A DNA stretch of 64,000 nucleotides, taken from Croceivirga radicis (GTDB lineage Bacteria; Bacteroidota; Bacteroidia; Flavobacteriales; Flavobacteriaceae). The notes beneath the pieces are model-generated. The model was given only the letters and a program-made list of their open reading frames with translations, did not search any database and had not been told where the DNA came from. Both the position numbers and the translations under genes were made by a program. Shown one piece after another: positions 17,370-26,314 of the stretch; the stretch's first letter is position 1, and the number at the start of each line of letters is the position of its first letter. The stretch lies in assembly GCF_002072105.2 (NCBI RefSeq), contig NZ_MTBC01000004.1:1-64000 (forward strand), given 5' to 3'.

Positions 17370-18314
17370 CTAAATTTCACCTTGTTTACGTCTAAACCTA
17401 GAAAAAATAACCAACTTCTTTTTGGTGTTGATAAAATACACACCGGTAAGCAAAACAGCAGCGGCTAGTATAGATTGGTTGGTAACAATTTCATCTAAGA
17501 AAAACCAGCCTAGGAATAAGGCTACAATTGGGTTTATGTACGTAGATGTAGCTACTTTTTCTGGTGAAACGGTTTTTAACAGGTAATTAAAAGCGGTGAA
17601 GGCTATTATACTGCCAAAAAGAACCAAAAGAATCATAACTATTTGGGTTTTACCTGTCCATTGAGTTGGCGAACTCCATTCTTCCTGAAAAATTAGACTC
17701 ATAAATGCCAATAGAATACCACCTGTAAACATTTGGTAACCTGTATTTACAAAGTAATTTTTAGGTAAATCTGCCTTTCCAACAAAAAGGCTGCCATATG
17801 CCCAACTTAGTAAACACGCAAATATCATGATTAACCCAAGAACGCTATTCTCATTTTGGAGCAATTCTTCTTGCCCCACCAAAAGGTAAATCCCTATCAT
17901 ACCAAGACCTACGCCAATAAGGCTCATAGGTACTATTTTTTTACCCTGTAAAATACGCATTAACAAAAGCACTATTAAAGGTTGTATAGAAATTACAAGC
18001 GCGGCAAAACCGCTATCTATAAACCGTAAGGCCCAAACTACTACCCCATTGCCAAAACTTAAAAATAGAAATCCGGCTATGACCGTATTTTTAAACTGCC
18101 GCATAGATATACCAATAGGCTTGCCCATTAATTTAGCCAGAAGAAAAATGAGGATTCCGGCAGTAACAAATCGAAAAGAGGCTAGCATAAAAGGAGGTAA
18201 TTCCGTAACCGCTATTTTATTTAACAAGTATGTTGAACCCCAAATAACATAGATTGCAAAAAATGCCAATACTATAAATAGGGTTTGCGGGTTGGAGTCT
18301 TTTTTCATGTGCAT
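17370..18314 (-). CDS. EamA/DMT family permease
   Basis: A 314-residue drug/metabolite transporter with ten predicted helices formed by two EamA repeats: the first begins YVIWGSTYLLNKIAV, the second contains AFTAFNYLLKTVSPEKVATSTYINPIVALFLG split by position 235-268. The tail is short and basic (KKKLVIFSRFRRKQ). Probable exporter of an amino acid or similar metabolite. Start 18314 or the second ATG at 18308. It is divergent from the GntR gene across a 97-base gap that contains a perfect palindrome, so it is a candidate target of that regulator. Confidence 0.9.
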   Translation of the reverse strand: MHMKKDSNPQTLFIVLAFFAIYVIWGSTYLLNKIAVTELPPFMLASFRFVTAGILIFLLAKLMGKPIGISMRQFKNTVIAGFLFLSFGNGVVVWALRFIDSGFAALVISIQPLIVLLLMRILQGKKIVPMSLIGVGLGMIGIYLLVGQEELLQNENSVLGLIMIFACLLSWAYGSLFVGKADLPKNYFVNTGYQMFTGGILLAFMSLIFQEEWSSPTQWTGKTQIVMILLVLFGSIIAFTAFNYLLKTVSPEKVATSTYINPIVALFLGWFFLDEIVTNQSILAAAVLLTGVYFINTKKKLVIFSRFRRKQGEI

Positions 18315-18390
18315 AAAACAAAGACCAAAGTTATTCTTTTTAACCTTGTAAACGTACTTTTCAATAGAAAGGCAATTTTTTAGTATTTTT

Positions 18391-18406
18391 AAATCGTATA
18401 CGATTT
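18391..18406. promoter_or_regulatory. Perfect 16-bp palindrome, likely GntR operator
   Basis: AAATCGTATACGATTT is a perfect palindrome centred on GTATAC, the core expected for FadR/FCD-type GntR regulators. It ends 5 bases before the GntR start codon (18412) and 77 bases upstream of the divergent EamA gene, so the regulator probably represses itself and perhaps the transporter. Confidence 0.6.
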
Positions 18407-18411
18407 TAATT

Positions 18412-19014
18412 ATGTTACGAGACCACGTTAGAGAACACTTATTACACCAAATAGAAAAAGGTAACCTTCAAATGGAACAAACCTTAAATCTAGCTAAAAT
18501 AGCACGTGAATTAAATTTAAGCGTTACTCCAGTTCGTGAGGCTTTAAGTCAATTAGAGCAAAGCGAAATCGTAGTTTCTGCTCCAAATAGAGGATTTATA
18601 ATCCCGAATCTTAATCTAAATATTTTACAGGATTTATACCAAACAGTATCCGAATTGGAAGTTTTGGCCTTAGATTCCCTTAAAGAAAGTGTTGCGGCAA
18701 ATTTTGAGGTGAAAACCACAGTATATACTGTTAAAAATAGACTGGAAATTAATAAGCGATTGCTACAATTAGGGAAAAATAAAGTATTGCAACGTTTGGT
18801 TTTAAATTTACACACCAAGATTGGTTTTTATGAAGGTATTTATCTAAAAGATAAATTACTTACCGATTCTTTTTTACAACAATGGGACAGTATACAGAAT
18901 GCCGTTCTAGAAGAAAATATACCAACCGCCAAATTACTTTTAAAAATGAATTGGATTTCCATTTTGGAATTAATGGAACAACGGGTAATGTTAAATCAAA
19001 ATGTAAATTTTTAA
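18412..19014 (+). CDS. GntR family transcriptional regulator (FCD-like)
   Basis: A 200-residue regulator. The N-terminal winged helix is typical GntR (LNLAKIARELNLSVTPVREA around residues 25-45, then LEQSEIVVSAPNRGFII). The C-terminal helical domain is shorter than a full FCD domain and lacks an obvious His-rich metal site, so ligand recognition is unclear. An operator-like palindrome sits just in front of its own ATG. It is divergent from the EamA permease. Confidence 0.88.
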   Translation: MLRDHVREHLLHQIEKGNLQMEQTLNLAKIARELNLSVTPVREALSQLEQSEIVVSAPNRGFIIPNLNLNILQDLYQTVSELEVLALDSLKESVAANFEVKTTVYTVKNRLEINKRLLQLGKNKVLQRLVLNLHTKIGFYEGIYLKDKLLTDSFLQQWDSIQNAVLEENIPTAKLLLKMNWISILELMEQRVMLNQNVNF

Positions 19015-19053
19015 TTCAGAACAATCAACTAGAACACTGAACGTTATGGTTGT

Positions 19054-19191
19054 ATGAAATTTTTGAACGATCAAATAAAGGCAAAGTCAAAAACCAAAAA
19101 GAGTTCTTTGGTTAGAAGACAAATTTCTTGTGGTATTTTTCAGGAACTGGATAGCAACAAAAGTAAAGAAGTAAAAAAAATGGACACCTAA
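19054..19191 (+). CDS. Possible small ORF, 45 residues, unsupported
   Basis: An ATG-to-stop frame between the GntR gene and the molybdenum operon, encoding a Lys/Ser-rich peptide (begins MKFLNDQIKAKSK, contains RRQISCGIFQELD). Its last four bases overlap the end of the convergent mocA-like gene. No homologue is recognised; in AT-rich DNA a frame of this length can arise by chance, so it is listed only for checking. Confidence 0.2.
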   Translation: MKFLNDQIKAKSKTKKSSLVRRQISCGIFQELDSNKSKEVKKMDT

Positions 19192-19790
19192 TTCGGTTTT
19201 CCAAATTTTGCATATAGCTTTTCGTAGGTTTCCCTGTCATCTATATCTACCAACTGCTCATTTTCAGGAGTAATTTTGACCAGGTTTTTTTCATAAGTGC
19301 AAATCAGTTTTTTAGCCCCTACTCTACCTGTTAAACTTACAAGCGCTGTAAAGTATTTTTTATCAAAAACTGCAGGTACCCCTACCGAGCCAGAATACTT
19401 CGTTACACAGATTTTATCTACGTCACAGTTTAAAATTAACTTTTCTAAGTACGTACTCTCCAGTAACGGCTGATCGGCCAAAAGAATTAGAATATTTTGT
19501 AGTTCTTGATTCTTACTTAAATAATCTACCCCCATACTAATACTTGTACCCATGCCCTGCATCCACTTGTCATTGATAATATAAGGAACCGATAACGTTA
19601 AATCTTTTAATATTACGTTCGCATGAGCTCCCAAAACAACAACAACCGTATCTGATAGGCTTTTAGCTTTATCACAGGCTTGTTCTAACAAGGTACTATT
19701 TTTCCATGGTAATAATTGCTTAGGCGCTCCCATACGGCTTGCTTCGCCTGCAGCTAAGATTACCACTCCTGAAAATCGTAATTTACTCAT
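19188..19790 (-). CDS. mocA: Molybdenum cofactor cytidylyl/nucleotidyltransferase (MocA-like)
   Basis: A 200-residue NTP transferase with the signature VVILAAGEASRMGAPKQLLPW split around residue 10-28. This family attaches CMP (sometimes GMP) to molybdopterin for xanthine-dehydrogenase-type enzymes. It overlaps the XdhC gene by one base and closes the eleven-gene Moco operon, which fits maturation of the molybdenum hydroxylase encoded at the other end. Confidence 0.88.
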   Translation of the reverse strand: MSKLRFSGVVILAAGEASRMGAPKQLLPWKNSTLLEQACDKAKSLSDTVVVVLGAHANVILKDLTLSVPYIINDKWMQGMGTSISMGVDYLSKNQELQNILILLADQPLLESTYLEKLILNCDVDKICVTKYSGSVGVPAVFDKKYFTALVSLTGRVGAKKLICTYEKNLVKITPENEQLVDIDDRETYEKLYAKFGKPN

Positions 19791-20797
19791 TACAGGTGTA
19801 TTCTGTCTTTTTTTTGCAGTAAAGGTTTAGCATCTTTTCTACGTATCACTGTCAAAATTTCGGATAGAATGGATAAGCAAATTTCCTCTGGGGTTTCTGC
19901 TCCTAAATCCAAACCTGCCGGGCCTTTAATTTGAGCCATAAAATCTTCTGAAATATTAGGTTGCTGTTCCCATAATTCGGCAAAGAGATTTTCTCTTCTC
20001 TTTGCAGGACCTAATAATCCAAAATAGGCAGGAAAACAATCTTTAAGTTTTATTAAATAACTCAAATCTTTAGAAAAACTATGAGTCATTAATACTACTG
20101 CGGTCTGCTTATCTATACTTACTTCTAAAGCTGCAGCGTCTGTTTCTATAAGTTTAATTGCTCCTGGAAAATCAGAAATATGTTTTGCATCCCTAGGATC
20201 TACCACAACTGTGACCTCCCAACCGGTTAAAGTGGCAAATTCAGATAGTTTTACGGCATCGTGCTCCCCACCAATAATTAGCAATCTAAAACAGGGTGCA
20301 AGTTTTTGTTTAAAACAATTCAAGTCTTTGGGGTCTACAAGGGTATTTCCTAGAGGAATTTGTTCTTCTGCCAGTACCACGGTGGAACCAAATGCACTAT
20401 CCTCCTTGAATTCTGGTAAATAATAACTATGTATTTCTAAATAGTCCCTTGATCGTAAGACAGCTTCTATTTTGTGCAATCCTTCTACTGTAGGAGCGAA
20501 CGGCTCGATTAAAATTTGTAGAATACCTTCACAACCTAAACGGTAACGACCATCATAGGTTATTACCTTAGGTATACCAGTTTTAAAAACACTAACCGCC
20601 TGTACTGCAACTTCCTTTTCTATGCACCCACCACTAACGGCACCAACTATTTTACCGTTAGCGGCTAATAACATACGTACCCCAGGCCTTCTATAAGAAG
20701 AGCCTTCTAAGCCTACTACACTAGCAAGTACACAGGTAACACCCATAGTGTGTTTTTCTTTGTAAGCGGCTATAATTTTTTTGAATTCGTGTGTCAT
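19790..20797 (-). CDS. xdhC: XdhC family molybdenum hydroxylase maturation factor
   Basis: A 335-residue XdhC/CoxI family protein. The N-terminal domain has VLASVVGLEGSSYRRPGVRM and GAVSGGCIEKEVAVQA; the C-terminal Rossmann domain has LLIIGGEHDAVKLSEFA and MTHSFSKDLSYL. XdhC proteins bind Moco and help sulfurate and insert it into xanthine-dehydrogenase family enzymes. It starts directly after moeA (no gap) and precedes mocA. Cytoplasmic. Confidence 0.92.
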   Translation of the reverse strand: MTHEFKKIIAAYKEKHTMGVTCVLASVVGLEGSSYRRPGVRMLLAANGKIVGAVSGGCIEKEVAVQAVSVFKTGIPKVITYDGRYRLGCEGILQILIEPFAPTVEGLHKIEAVLRSRDYLEIHSYYLPEFKEDSAFGSTVVLAEEQIPLGNTLVDPKDLNCFKQKLAPCFRLLIIGGEHDAVKLSEFATLTGWEVTVVVDPRDAKHISDFPGAIKLIETDAAALEVSIDKQTAVVLMTHSFSKDLSYLIKLKDCFPAYFGLLGPAKRRENLFAELWEQQPNISEDFMAQIKGPAGLDLGAETPEEICLSILSEILTVIRRKDAKPLLQKKDRIHL

Positions 20798-21994
20798 CTA
20801 AATGATTCTTTTAGTAGGTATAAAAGGTACCCAATCTCCTATTTTATGTAAACAATCTGGGGCTAATTCTACAAATCCATTGGCTTTGCATAAACTAGTT
20901 AAGTCCCCAGAACCATTGCCTAAAATTAATTTTGCTTCTAGCCTATTTTTAGTTAGGCTAGCATAGCTTCTAACAAAACGGGTAAGCGGAAGGTCGTTAT
21001 TAAAAGCGTCAACCAATTGTATTTTATGTAATTCTGGTTCTTGATGCAAGCATTTGTATAGCCAGGGTACAAAATAGATATGAAAATTTGCAAATGTAGA
21101 TGCTGGATTACCTGGAAAAGCAAAAATGGTGGTATTCTCCTTTTTATTTTTACCAAACCAAAACGGTTTGCCCGGGCGCTGTTGTACCCGATGAAACAAC
21201 TTGGAGGTACCAATGGCTTCTAATATTTCTGGAATATAATCGTATTTACCTTTAGATACCCCACCACTTAAAACCAAAACATCAAACTTAAGTGAAAGGT
21301 TTTTTAAAGCTGATTTAAGTTCTTCTGGTTGGTCCTTTAAATGAAAGCGTTCCCAAGAAACTCCCAATTCTTCAAGGGCTGCAGCAATGCTATAGGCATT
21401 ACTTGTTCTTATTTGATGTGGTTTGGGAGTTGTTTCTACCGCTACCAATTCATTACCGGTAGCTATTATGGCTACTTTTGGCTTTCTATAAACCGCAACT
21501 TGTTTTTTACCTACAGAAGCTAAAACACCAATTTCCGCAGGTGATATTCTTAGGCCTTTTTCTAAAACTACACTGCCTCGAGGTTCGTCTGAGCCTTGTT
21601 TATGAATATTTTGACCTTGCTTAACTGTTTTTTCAATAATTGCTGTTCCATCTTGTATGTTAAGCTGTTCGTACATGATTACAGTATCCGTACCTAATGG
21701 TAACATAGCTCCTGTCATCACTTCTATGGCTTGCAACTTATCATTTAATTCTAATTCTGGTGTGCCTGCTGCCGCTATACCAGTTAATTTAAATTCCCTT
21801 TGTCCGCTTTCGTATGCCTCAAACGCTATTGCTATACCATCTTTGGTAACCCGGTTAAATGGCGGAAAATCTCTATCTGTACGTACCGTTTCTGCTAAAT
21901 ACTGACCTACTGCGGTATCTAAGTCTACTTTTATCGCACCAAAATTGGCCGTATTATCCAAAACAATGGCTTTTGCTTCTTCAAAAGGAATCAT
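20798..21994 (-). CDS. moeA: Molybdopterin molybdenumtransferase MoeA
   Basis: A 398-residue MoeA. The N-terminal region DRDFPPFNRVTKDGIAI, the central TGAMLPLGTDTVI, IATGNELV and the GGVSKGKYDYIPEIL active-site segment are present, as is the PGKPFWFGK loop and FPGNPAST. It inserts molybdate into adenylated molybdopterin. One oddity is KGKYD in place of the common VGDYD at the catalytic loop. It is followed at zero distance by xdhC and preceded by TauE/SafE. Confidence 0.95.
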   Translation of the reverse strand: MIPFEEAKAIVLDNTANFGAIKVDLDTAVGQYLAETVRTDRDFPPFNRVTKDGIAIAFEAYESGQREFKLTGIAAAGTPELELNDKLQAIEVMTGAMLPLGTDTVIMYEQLNIQDGTAIIEKTVKQGQNIHKQGSDEPRGSVVLEKGLRISPAEIGVLASVGKKQVAVYRKPKVAIIATGNELVAVETTPKPHQIRTSNAYSIAAALEELGVSWERFHLKDQPEELKSALKNLSLKFDVLVLSGGVSKGKYDYIPEILEAIGTSKLFHRVQQRPGKPFWFGKNKKENTTIFAFPGNPASTFANFHIYFVPWLYKCLHQEPELHKIQLVDAFNNDLPLTRFVRSYASLTKNRLEAKLILGNGSGDLTSLCKANGFVELAPDCLHKIGDWVPFIPTKRII

Positions 21995-21996
21995 AA

Positions 21997-22767
21997 TTAG
22001 AAATTTAATTGTAGTCCATTAACCCAAACCACACGTATGCCTACTAAAAATACCAATATGGCAGTGATTAAGCGAATTGCCTTGGCAGATAATTTACCCA
22101 GACTTATTCTAACTCCCAATTGTCCACCCAAAAAAACGGCTATAAGAAGCCCAATTATATGCGGCCAAAACAAGGATAGCGTATTTGATACCATTAGCCC
22201 TCCAAGTCCGGAAATAGAATTTACCCAAATGAAAAAACTGGCCAAAGCGGCAATTACTACCGGTTTATCCCACTTTAAATGATTTAAAAGGGGTGCTAAA
22301 AAAATACCACCACCTATACCTACCAAACCCGATAAAAACCCAATTGTGCCCCCTAACGCATAACTCACCCATGATGGGTAATGTTTAGGCTCTGCCTTAA
22401 AATTTGCTTTAAGTGTTTGGTATGCCAGGGCCAATGCAGAAACGATTAGGGAACAACCTAAAATAATAAAAAACACATCTTGTGTGAGTTTGAACATAGC
22501 GCCTAGAAAAGCAAAAGGAATACTAGCTATTATAAATGGGAGGAATTTCCTTAGAGAAAGATGTCCTTTTTTATAATATAATATACAACTACCCGTAACC
22601 ACCGTTAAATTGCAGATTAATGCCGTACTTCTAATGGTATAAAAATTGACGAGCACCAGGGTTAACAAGGCCAAATAACTACTACCACCACCAAAACCTA
22701 CACTAGAATATAAAAGTGCGATTACAAAAAAAAATACTGCCAATAGCATAAAATCAACTATTTCCAT
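21997..22767 (-). CDS. TauE/SafE family permease
   Basis: A 256-residue integral membrane protein with about eight helices. The two inverted repeats each carry the family motif: YSSVGFGGGSSYLALL near residue 21 and GLVGIGGGIFLAPLL near 143. Members move sulfite, sulfonates or other organosulfur anions. Its start overlaps the end of the moeB-like gene by 14 bases, so it is truly embedded in the Moco operon; moving a sulfur species or oxyanion related to the cofactor or to the hydroxylase is inference. Confidence 0.88.
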   Translation of the reverse strand: MEIVDFMLLAVFFFVIALLYSSVGFGGGSSYLALLTLVLVNFYTIRSTALICNLTVVTGSCILYYKKGHLSLRKFLPFIIASIPFAFLGAMFKLTQDVFFIILGCSLIVSALALAYQTLKANFKAEPKHYPSWVSYALGGTIGFLSGLVGIGGGIFLAPLLNHLKWDKPVVIAALASFFIWVNSISGLGGLMVSNTLSLFWPHIIGLLIAVFLGGQLGVRISLGKLSAKAIRLITAILVFLVGIRVVWVNGLQLNF

Positions 22768-23824
22768 AATGATGTAAATAGTGGTTTATGCCTCCAGAAA
22801 CATTAATAACCTTCGCGTTTGGTTTATGAGCTTTTATTTTTTGATAAGCTGTAGCACTTCTTTTACCAGATTGGCATACCAAATACGTGTAATTAATCGT
22901 CGACAATTCGTTTAAACGATTTTGCAACTGACCCAAGGGTACGTTAATTGCATTGGGCAAATGAAAATCCTTAAATTCACTGGGCTCACGAACATCCCAT
23001 AAATCAAAAGGTGTTTTCAATCTTAAAAATTCCTCAATAGTTATGGTATCTAAATCATTAACACAATCTGGTGTTTCGTAAGCAGCTTTAAGTTGACTAA
23101 TTTTTGTAGAGCTCGCTTGTCTTTTAAACTGAATGCTTCTAGTTTGTTGGGTAAGACCATCATACAGCAATAGTTTTCCCGTTAGGGGTTCACCAATATC
23201 CGTTATCACTTTAATAACCTCTAGAGCTTGTAACGTACCAATTATACCAGGTAGTACTCCCAAAATGCCGTTAACGTTGCAATCTGGAATACTATCCTGT
23301 TTTGGTGGATGGGGAAACAAACATCTATATGTAGGTCCGTTTTTGAAGTTAAAAACACTTATTTGTCCTTCAAAACCATGTAAGGCTCCGTAAACAAATG
23401 GTTTATTTAATATAACACAGGCATCGTTAATCAAATATCTAGTTCCAAAATTATCCGTAGCATCTACGACAACATCAAATTGTGCAATTATCTCTAAGGC
23501 ATTTGTGGCATTTAAATAGGTATTGAAAGGGATGAACTTGGTGTTCGTGTTTTGTCCTTGTAACTTTTTTAAACCAACTGCCAATTTAGGCGCTCCCACT
23601 TCGTTTTCTGCATACAATACTTGTCTTTGTAGGTTGTGTAGCGCTATAACATCATTTTCTACAATACCAATAGTGCCAACTCCCATTGCATTTAAGTATT
23701 GAGCTATTGGTACACCCAGACCTCCTAAACCAACCACTAATACCTTTGCCTGCAGTAGTTTATTTTGATTAATGGCCCCAAAACCAATGAGTGACGTTTG
23801 TCTTAAGTACCTAGATGGATTCAT
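22754..23824 (-). CDS. moeB: MoeB/ThiF-type adenylyltransferase fused to rhodanese
   Basis: A 356-residue E1-like enzyme plus sulfurtransferase. The adenylation domain has VVGLGGLGVPIAQYLNAMGVG near 31, the R-Q-V motif LQRQVLY and DNFGTRYLIND. The rhodanese domain (about 255-356) carries the active Cys in VCQSGKRSAT. It should activate the MoaD C-terminus and supply its thiocarboxylate sulfur, as in MOCS3. The usual zinc pair of CxxC motifs of MoeB is not complete: TYRC replaces CYRC and no second CxxC is seen. Overlaps both neighbours by 14 bases. Confidence 0.9.
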   Translation of the reverse strand: MNPSRYLRQTSLIGFGAINQNKLLQAKVLVVGLGGLGVPIAQYLNAMGVGTIGIVENDVIALHNLQRQVLYAENEVGAPKLAVGLKKLQGQNTNTKFIPFNTYLNATNALEIIAQFDVVVDATDNFGTRYLINDACVILNKPFVYGALHGFEGQISVFNFKNGPTYRCLFPHPPKQDSIPDCNVNGILGVLPGIIGTLQALEVIKVITDIGEPLTGKLLLYDGLTQQTRSIQFKRQASSTKISQLKAAYETPDCVNDLDTITIEEFLRLKTPFDLWDVREPSEFKDFHLPNAINVPLGQLQNRLNELSTINYTYLVCQSGKRSATAYQKIKAHKPNAKVINVSGGINHYLHHYGNS

Positions 23825-24404
23825 TGGCTAGTATGGATTTGGCATGTTCATATTCTGCCAATGTATTAGCGTTAAATAATACCTTATCATGTATGGGAAA
23901 TACCAACTTTGTATCTGAATTGATTAAAAATTTTCTTGGGCAAGAACTCTGAGCAGCTTCCATATAAGCTATGGCTTCTTTTAATCCTTCAGGCTCCCAA
24001 ATAGCAACAAGTGGCTCTGGGAGTTTTGTTTTGTGAGTGGCCATGGCCGTGGCAGTTTTTTGGGTATCGCGCTCCTTTTTAAGCAATTTTAAATTTTCAA
24101 GATCTATTAAGGGTAAATCACACGCCAAAACCAACCAGCCAGCATCTGGGTGTGCTTTGTGGGCACTTAAAATACCATTAAGAGGGCCTCGGTATTCATT
24201 TAAATCTAAAATGCATTTTTCATCAGGATAATCTACTATTTTCTGTTGATCCCCAATACTATAAAATGTACGATCGCAAACCTGTTCTAAAAGTTTATAG
24301 AGGTATTTGCTTTGAGGTTCTTTATGATAGTTAATTGACGCTTTATCCGTTCCCATACGGCTACTTTTACCACCGGTCAATACTAGTCCAAATAATTTGT
24401 TCAT
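23811..24404 (-). CDS. mobA: Molybdenum cofactor guanylyltransferase (MobA-like)
   Basis: A nucleotidyltransferase of about 197 residues with the signature GLVLTGGKSSRMGTDKASI and the LACDLPLIDL metal motif. MobA-type enzymes add GMP to molybdopterin; with a separate mocA-like gene in the same operon, the two may supply different dinucleotide forms. The start was set at the ATG 24404 (MNKLFGLVL); an ATG at 24410 and one at 24425, which would overlap moaA, are less likely. Confidence 0.88.
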   Translation of the reverse strand: MNKLFGLVLTGGKSSRMGTDKASINYHKEPQSKYLYKLLEQVCDRTFYSIGDQQKIVDYPDEKCILDLNEYRGPLNGILSAHKAHPDAGWLVLACDLPLIDLENLKLLKKERDTQKTATAMATHKTKLPEPLVAIWEPEGLKEAIAYMEAAQSSCPRKFLINSDTKLVFPIHDKVLFNANTLAEYEHAKSILANESI

Positions 24405-24414
24405 CTGCATTAAA

Positions 24415-25398
24415 TTATCCACCAATTGAAGTCATGGAGTTATCAAACACCGTACTATGTTCTTCCTGCGCTTCAAACCCTGTTTTAGCTCTATTGCCTA
24501 TAACCTGCTTTAAAATACCGCCGATTTCAGAATTGTTGGCAGTGTTTCGCAAAAATGTTCTTAGGTTGGCCTTTGGTTTTCCGTATAGGCAGGTAATTAT
24601 ATCTCCTGTAGCGGTGATTCTTAATCTATTACAACTGCCACAAAAAGTTCTACTAAAAGATGGTATTATGCCAAAGGTAGCTGTATGCCCTTCTATTTGG
24701 TAATTTATAGCAGTAGCGGTGGCTGGTACTTCTAATTTGTTGAAATTTGGATATACGGTACGTATGTGTTCCAAAATGGCTTTATAATTCCATTTAATAC
24801 TAGAAAACCCTTTAGTACCACCGTTAAAAGGCATTTCTTCTAAAAATCGGATGCTCACCGGGTAATTTTTGAACCAATCTAAAATGGATAGAATGTCTCC
24901 TTCGTTTTGGTTTTCTAGCACAATAAAATTAATACGAACATTAAAGCCCTCATTAATTAATTTCACCAAGTTACCATAGACCGTTTCAAATTGCTTTCGC
25001 CTGGTAATCCGCTCAAAAGTGGCTTTTTCAATAGCATCTAAGCTTACGTTAATATTGGTAATACCCAATTCTTTTAGTTCTTGTATATAAGGACCTATTA
25101 GCGTGGCGTTTGTGGTAATACTTATATCCTTTAGGCCATCAAGATTACTTAAGTACCTAAGCAATTCCATTAAATCTCTTCGCACAAAAGGTTCGCCACC
25201 AGTAATTCGTATCTTTTCAATGCCTTGCTCAACAGCAATTAGAGCCACTCGTTTTAACTCATCTATAGAAAGTAGCTTGTCTTTTTTCACAAAGTTGATT
25301 CCCTCACTAGGCATGCAGTAATTACACCTAAGGTTACAACGGTCTGTAACCGCAAGTCTTAAGTAATTGATTACCCTATTGTGATTGTCTATCAACAT
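24415..25398 (-). CDS. moaA: GTP 3',8-cyclase MoaA
   Basis: A 327-residue radical SAM enzyme that starts molybdopterin synthesis. The SAM cluster Cys are C21, C25 and C28 (DRCNLRCNYCMP); the second cluster is formed by CGSCNRLR and the Cys of IITCLYG. The essential C-terminal double glycine is present (SIGG). Its partner MoaC, which completes cPMP synthesis, is not found in this window. Preceded by the transglutaminase-like gene by 9 bases. Confidence 0.96.
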   Translation of the reverse strand: MLIDNHNRVINYLRLAVTDRCNLRCNYCMPSEGINFVKKDKLLSIDELKRVALIAVEQGIEKIRITGGEPFVRRDLMELLRYLSNLDGLKDISITTNATLIGPYIQELKELGITNINVSLDAIEKATFERITRRKQFETVYGNLVKLINEGFNVRINFIVLENQNEGDILSILDWFKNYPVSIRFLEEMPFNGGTKGFSSIKWNYKAILEHIRTVYPNFNKLEVPATATAINYQIEGHTATFGIIPSFSRTFCGSCNRLRITATGDIITCLYGKPKANLRTFLRNTANNSEIGGILKQVIGNRAKTGFEAQEEHSTVFDNSMTSIGG

Positions 25399-25407
25399 AA
25401 AACGAAT

Positions 25408-26046
25408 TTAAAACTTAAATGTGGTTTTATCAGTATCCACGGCAAATACCGTAGGATAGTGTTCTCTAATATTTTCCAACATAAAATTCAGCGGCACATC
25501 ATCAAAGGTGCCGTAGTCCTCTAAATACTCCATAAACGCCGCACCTTCTTGATTGTACTCTTGAAACATCGAGTCGGTTTCTCCATCAAATTCCAAGGGA
25601 GCTACCTTGCACAAGATACATAGTTCTTTGTTAAACGCAGGAGTTGCCTTAACCCAGTTTCCGTTTAAATAAACTTCTGCCATACCATGAGGGGTAAGCA
25701 CATTGGTGCCAAAACGTTCCGTTAAACGTTCTACTGCTATGTGGTTGGTTACCTTAGCCAATCTTAACCTAGCGGGTATTCCCAATCCCCTTAAAGCAGC
25801 TATTAATATGATTGCCTTATCTATACAATGCCCTTTGGTTTTGACCGCCAAATTACTGGCGATATAATGGTTTTTATCTATGCTGATCGTGTAAGGATCA
25901 TACCTATAACCGTCCCTGACCAATAGGTACACCTGCTTGGCTATTTCAACCGGAGTAAGCCCTTTGTTTTTAAAAGGTTCTATTAGGTCTTGAATTTCCT
26001 TGGCGCTATAATTTAAATACGCAGTCTCTTTAAGATATTGTTCCAT
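25408..26046 (-). CDS. Transglutaminase-like superfamily protein in the Moco operon
   Basis: A 212-residue protein with the core of the transglutaminase fold: KTKGHCIDKAIILIAALRGLGIPARL gives the Cys near 73 (quoted by position 69-94), and PHGMAEVYLNGNW gives the His near 119. The third triad residue, normally Asp in a W..VDPT context, is not evident (WVKATPAFN), so peptidase activity is uncertain. No signal peptide. It lies between moaD and moaA with gaps of 6 and 9 bases. Why such a protein should be in a molybdenum operon is unknown; processing of a precursor or binding a partner are guesses. Confidence 0.8.
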   Translation of the reverse strand: MEQYLKETAYLNYSAKEIQDLIEPFKNKGLTPVEIAKQVYLLVRDGYRYDPYTISIDKNHYIASNLAVKTKGHCIDKAIILIAALRGLGIPARLRLAKVTNHIAVERLTERFGTNVLTPHGMAEVYLNGNWVKATPAFNKELCILCKVAPLEFDGETDSMFQEYNQEGAAFMEYLEDYGTFDDVPLNFMLENIREHYPTVFAVDTDKTTFKF

Positions 26047-26052
26047 ATAGAT

Positions 26053-26307
26053 TTACCCTCCACTTACAGGAGGTATTAAAGCAATTTCGTCGTATGAATT
26101 AATGGGCTCTGTGTCCTTTGCATAATTGTTATTAACGGCAATAGCCAAGGATGTTAGCTTGGCCAATTCTGGATACCCATTAGTTAAAAATCTTCTTAAA
26201 TCACCTACGGTTTTCAAGGTTTTATTACCTGTAAAATTAGCTGTAGGTATAGATAAGGTTGGGGTGCCAATAATATCTTTGGTTACCCCAAATAGTAATA
26301 TGGTCAT
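26053..26307 (-). CDS. moaD: Molybdopterin synthase small subunit MoaD
   Basis: An 84-residue ubiquitin-like sulfur carrier. It ends PPVSGG, the diglycine that is adenylated and thiocarboxylated by the MoeB-rhodanese protein three genes downstream. The body (TLKTVGDLRRFL, LAIAVNNNYAKD, DEIALIPPVSGG) fits the MoaD fold. The large subunit MoaE is not in the window. It is 7 bases after the hydroxylase large-subunit gene. Confidence 0.92.
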   Translation of the reverse strand: MTILLFGVTKDIIGTPTLSIPTANFTGNKTLKTVGDLRRFLTNGYPELAKLTSLAIAVNNNYAKDTEPINSYDEIALIPPVSGG

Positions 26308-26314
26308 AAATTAA

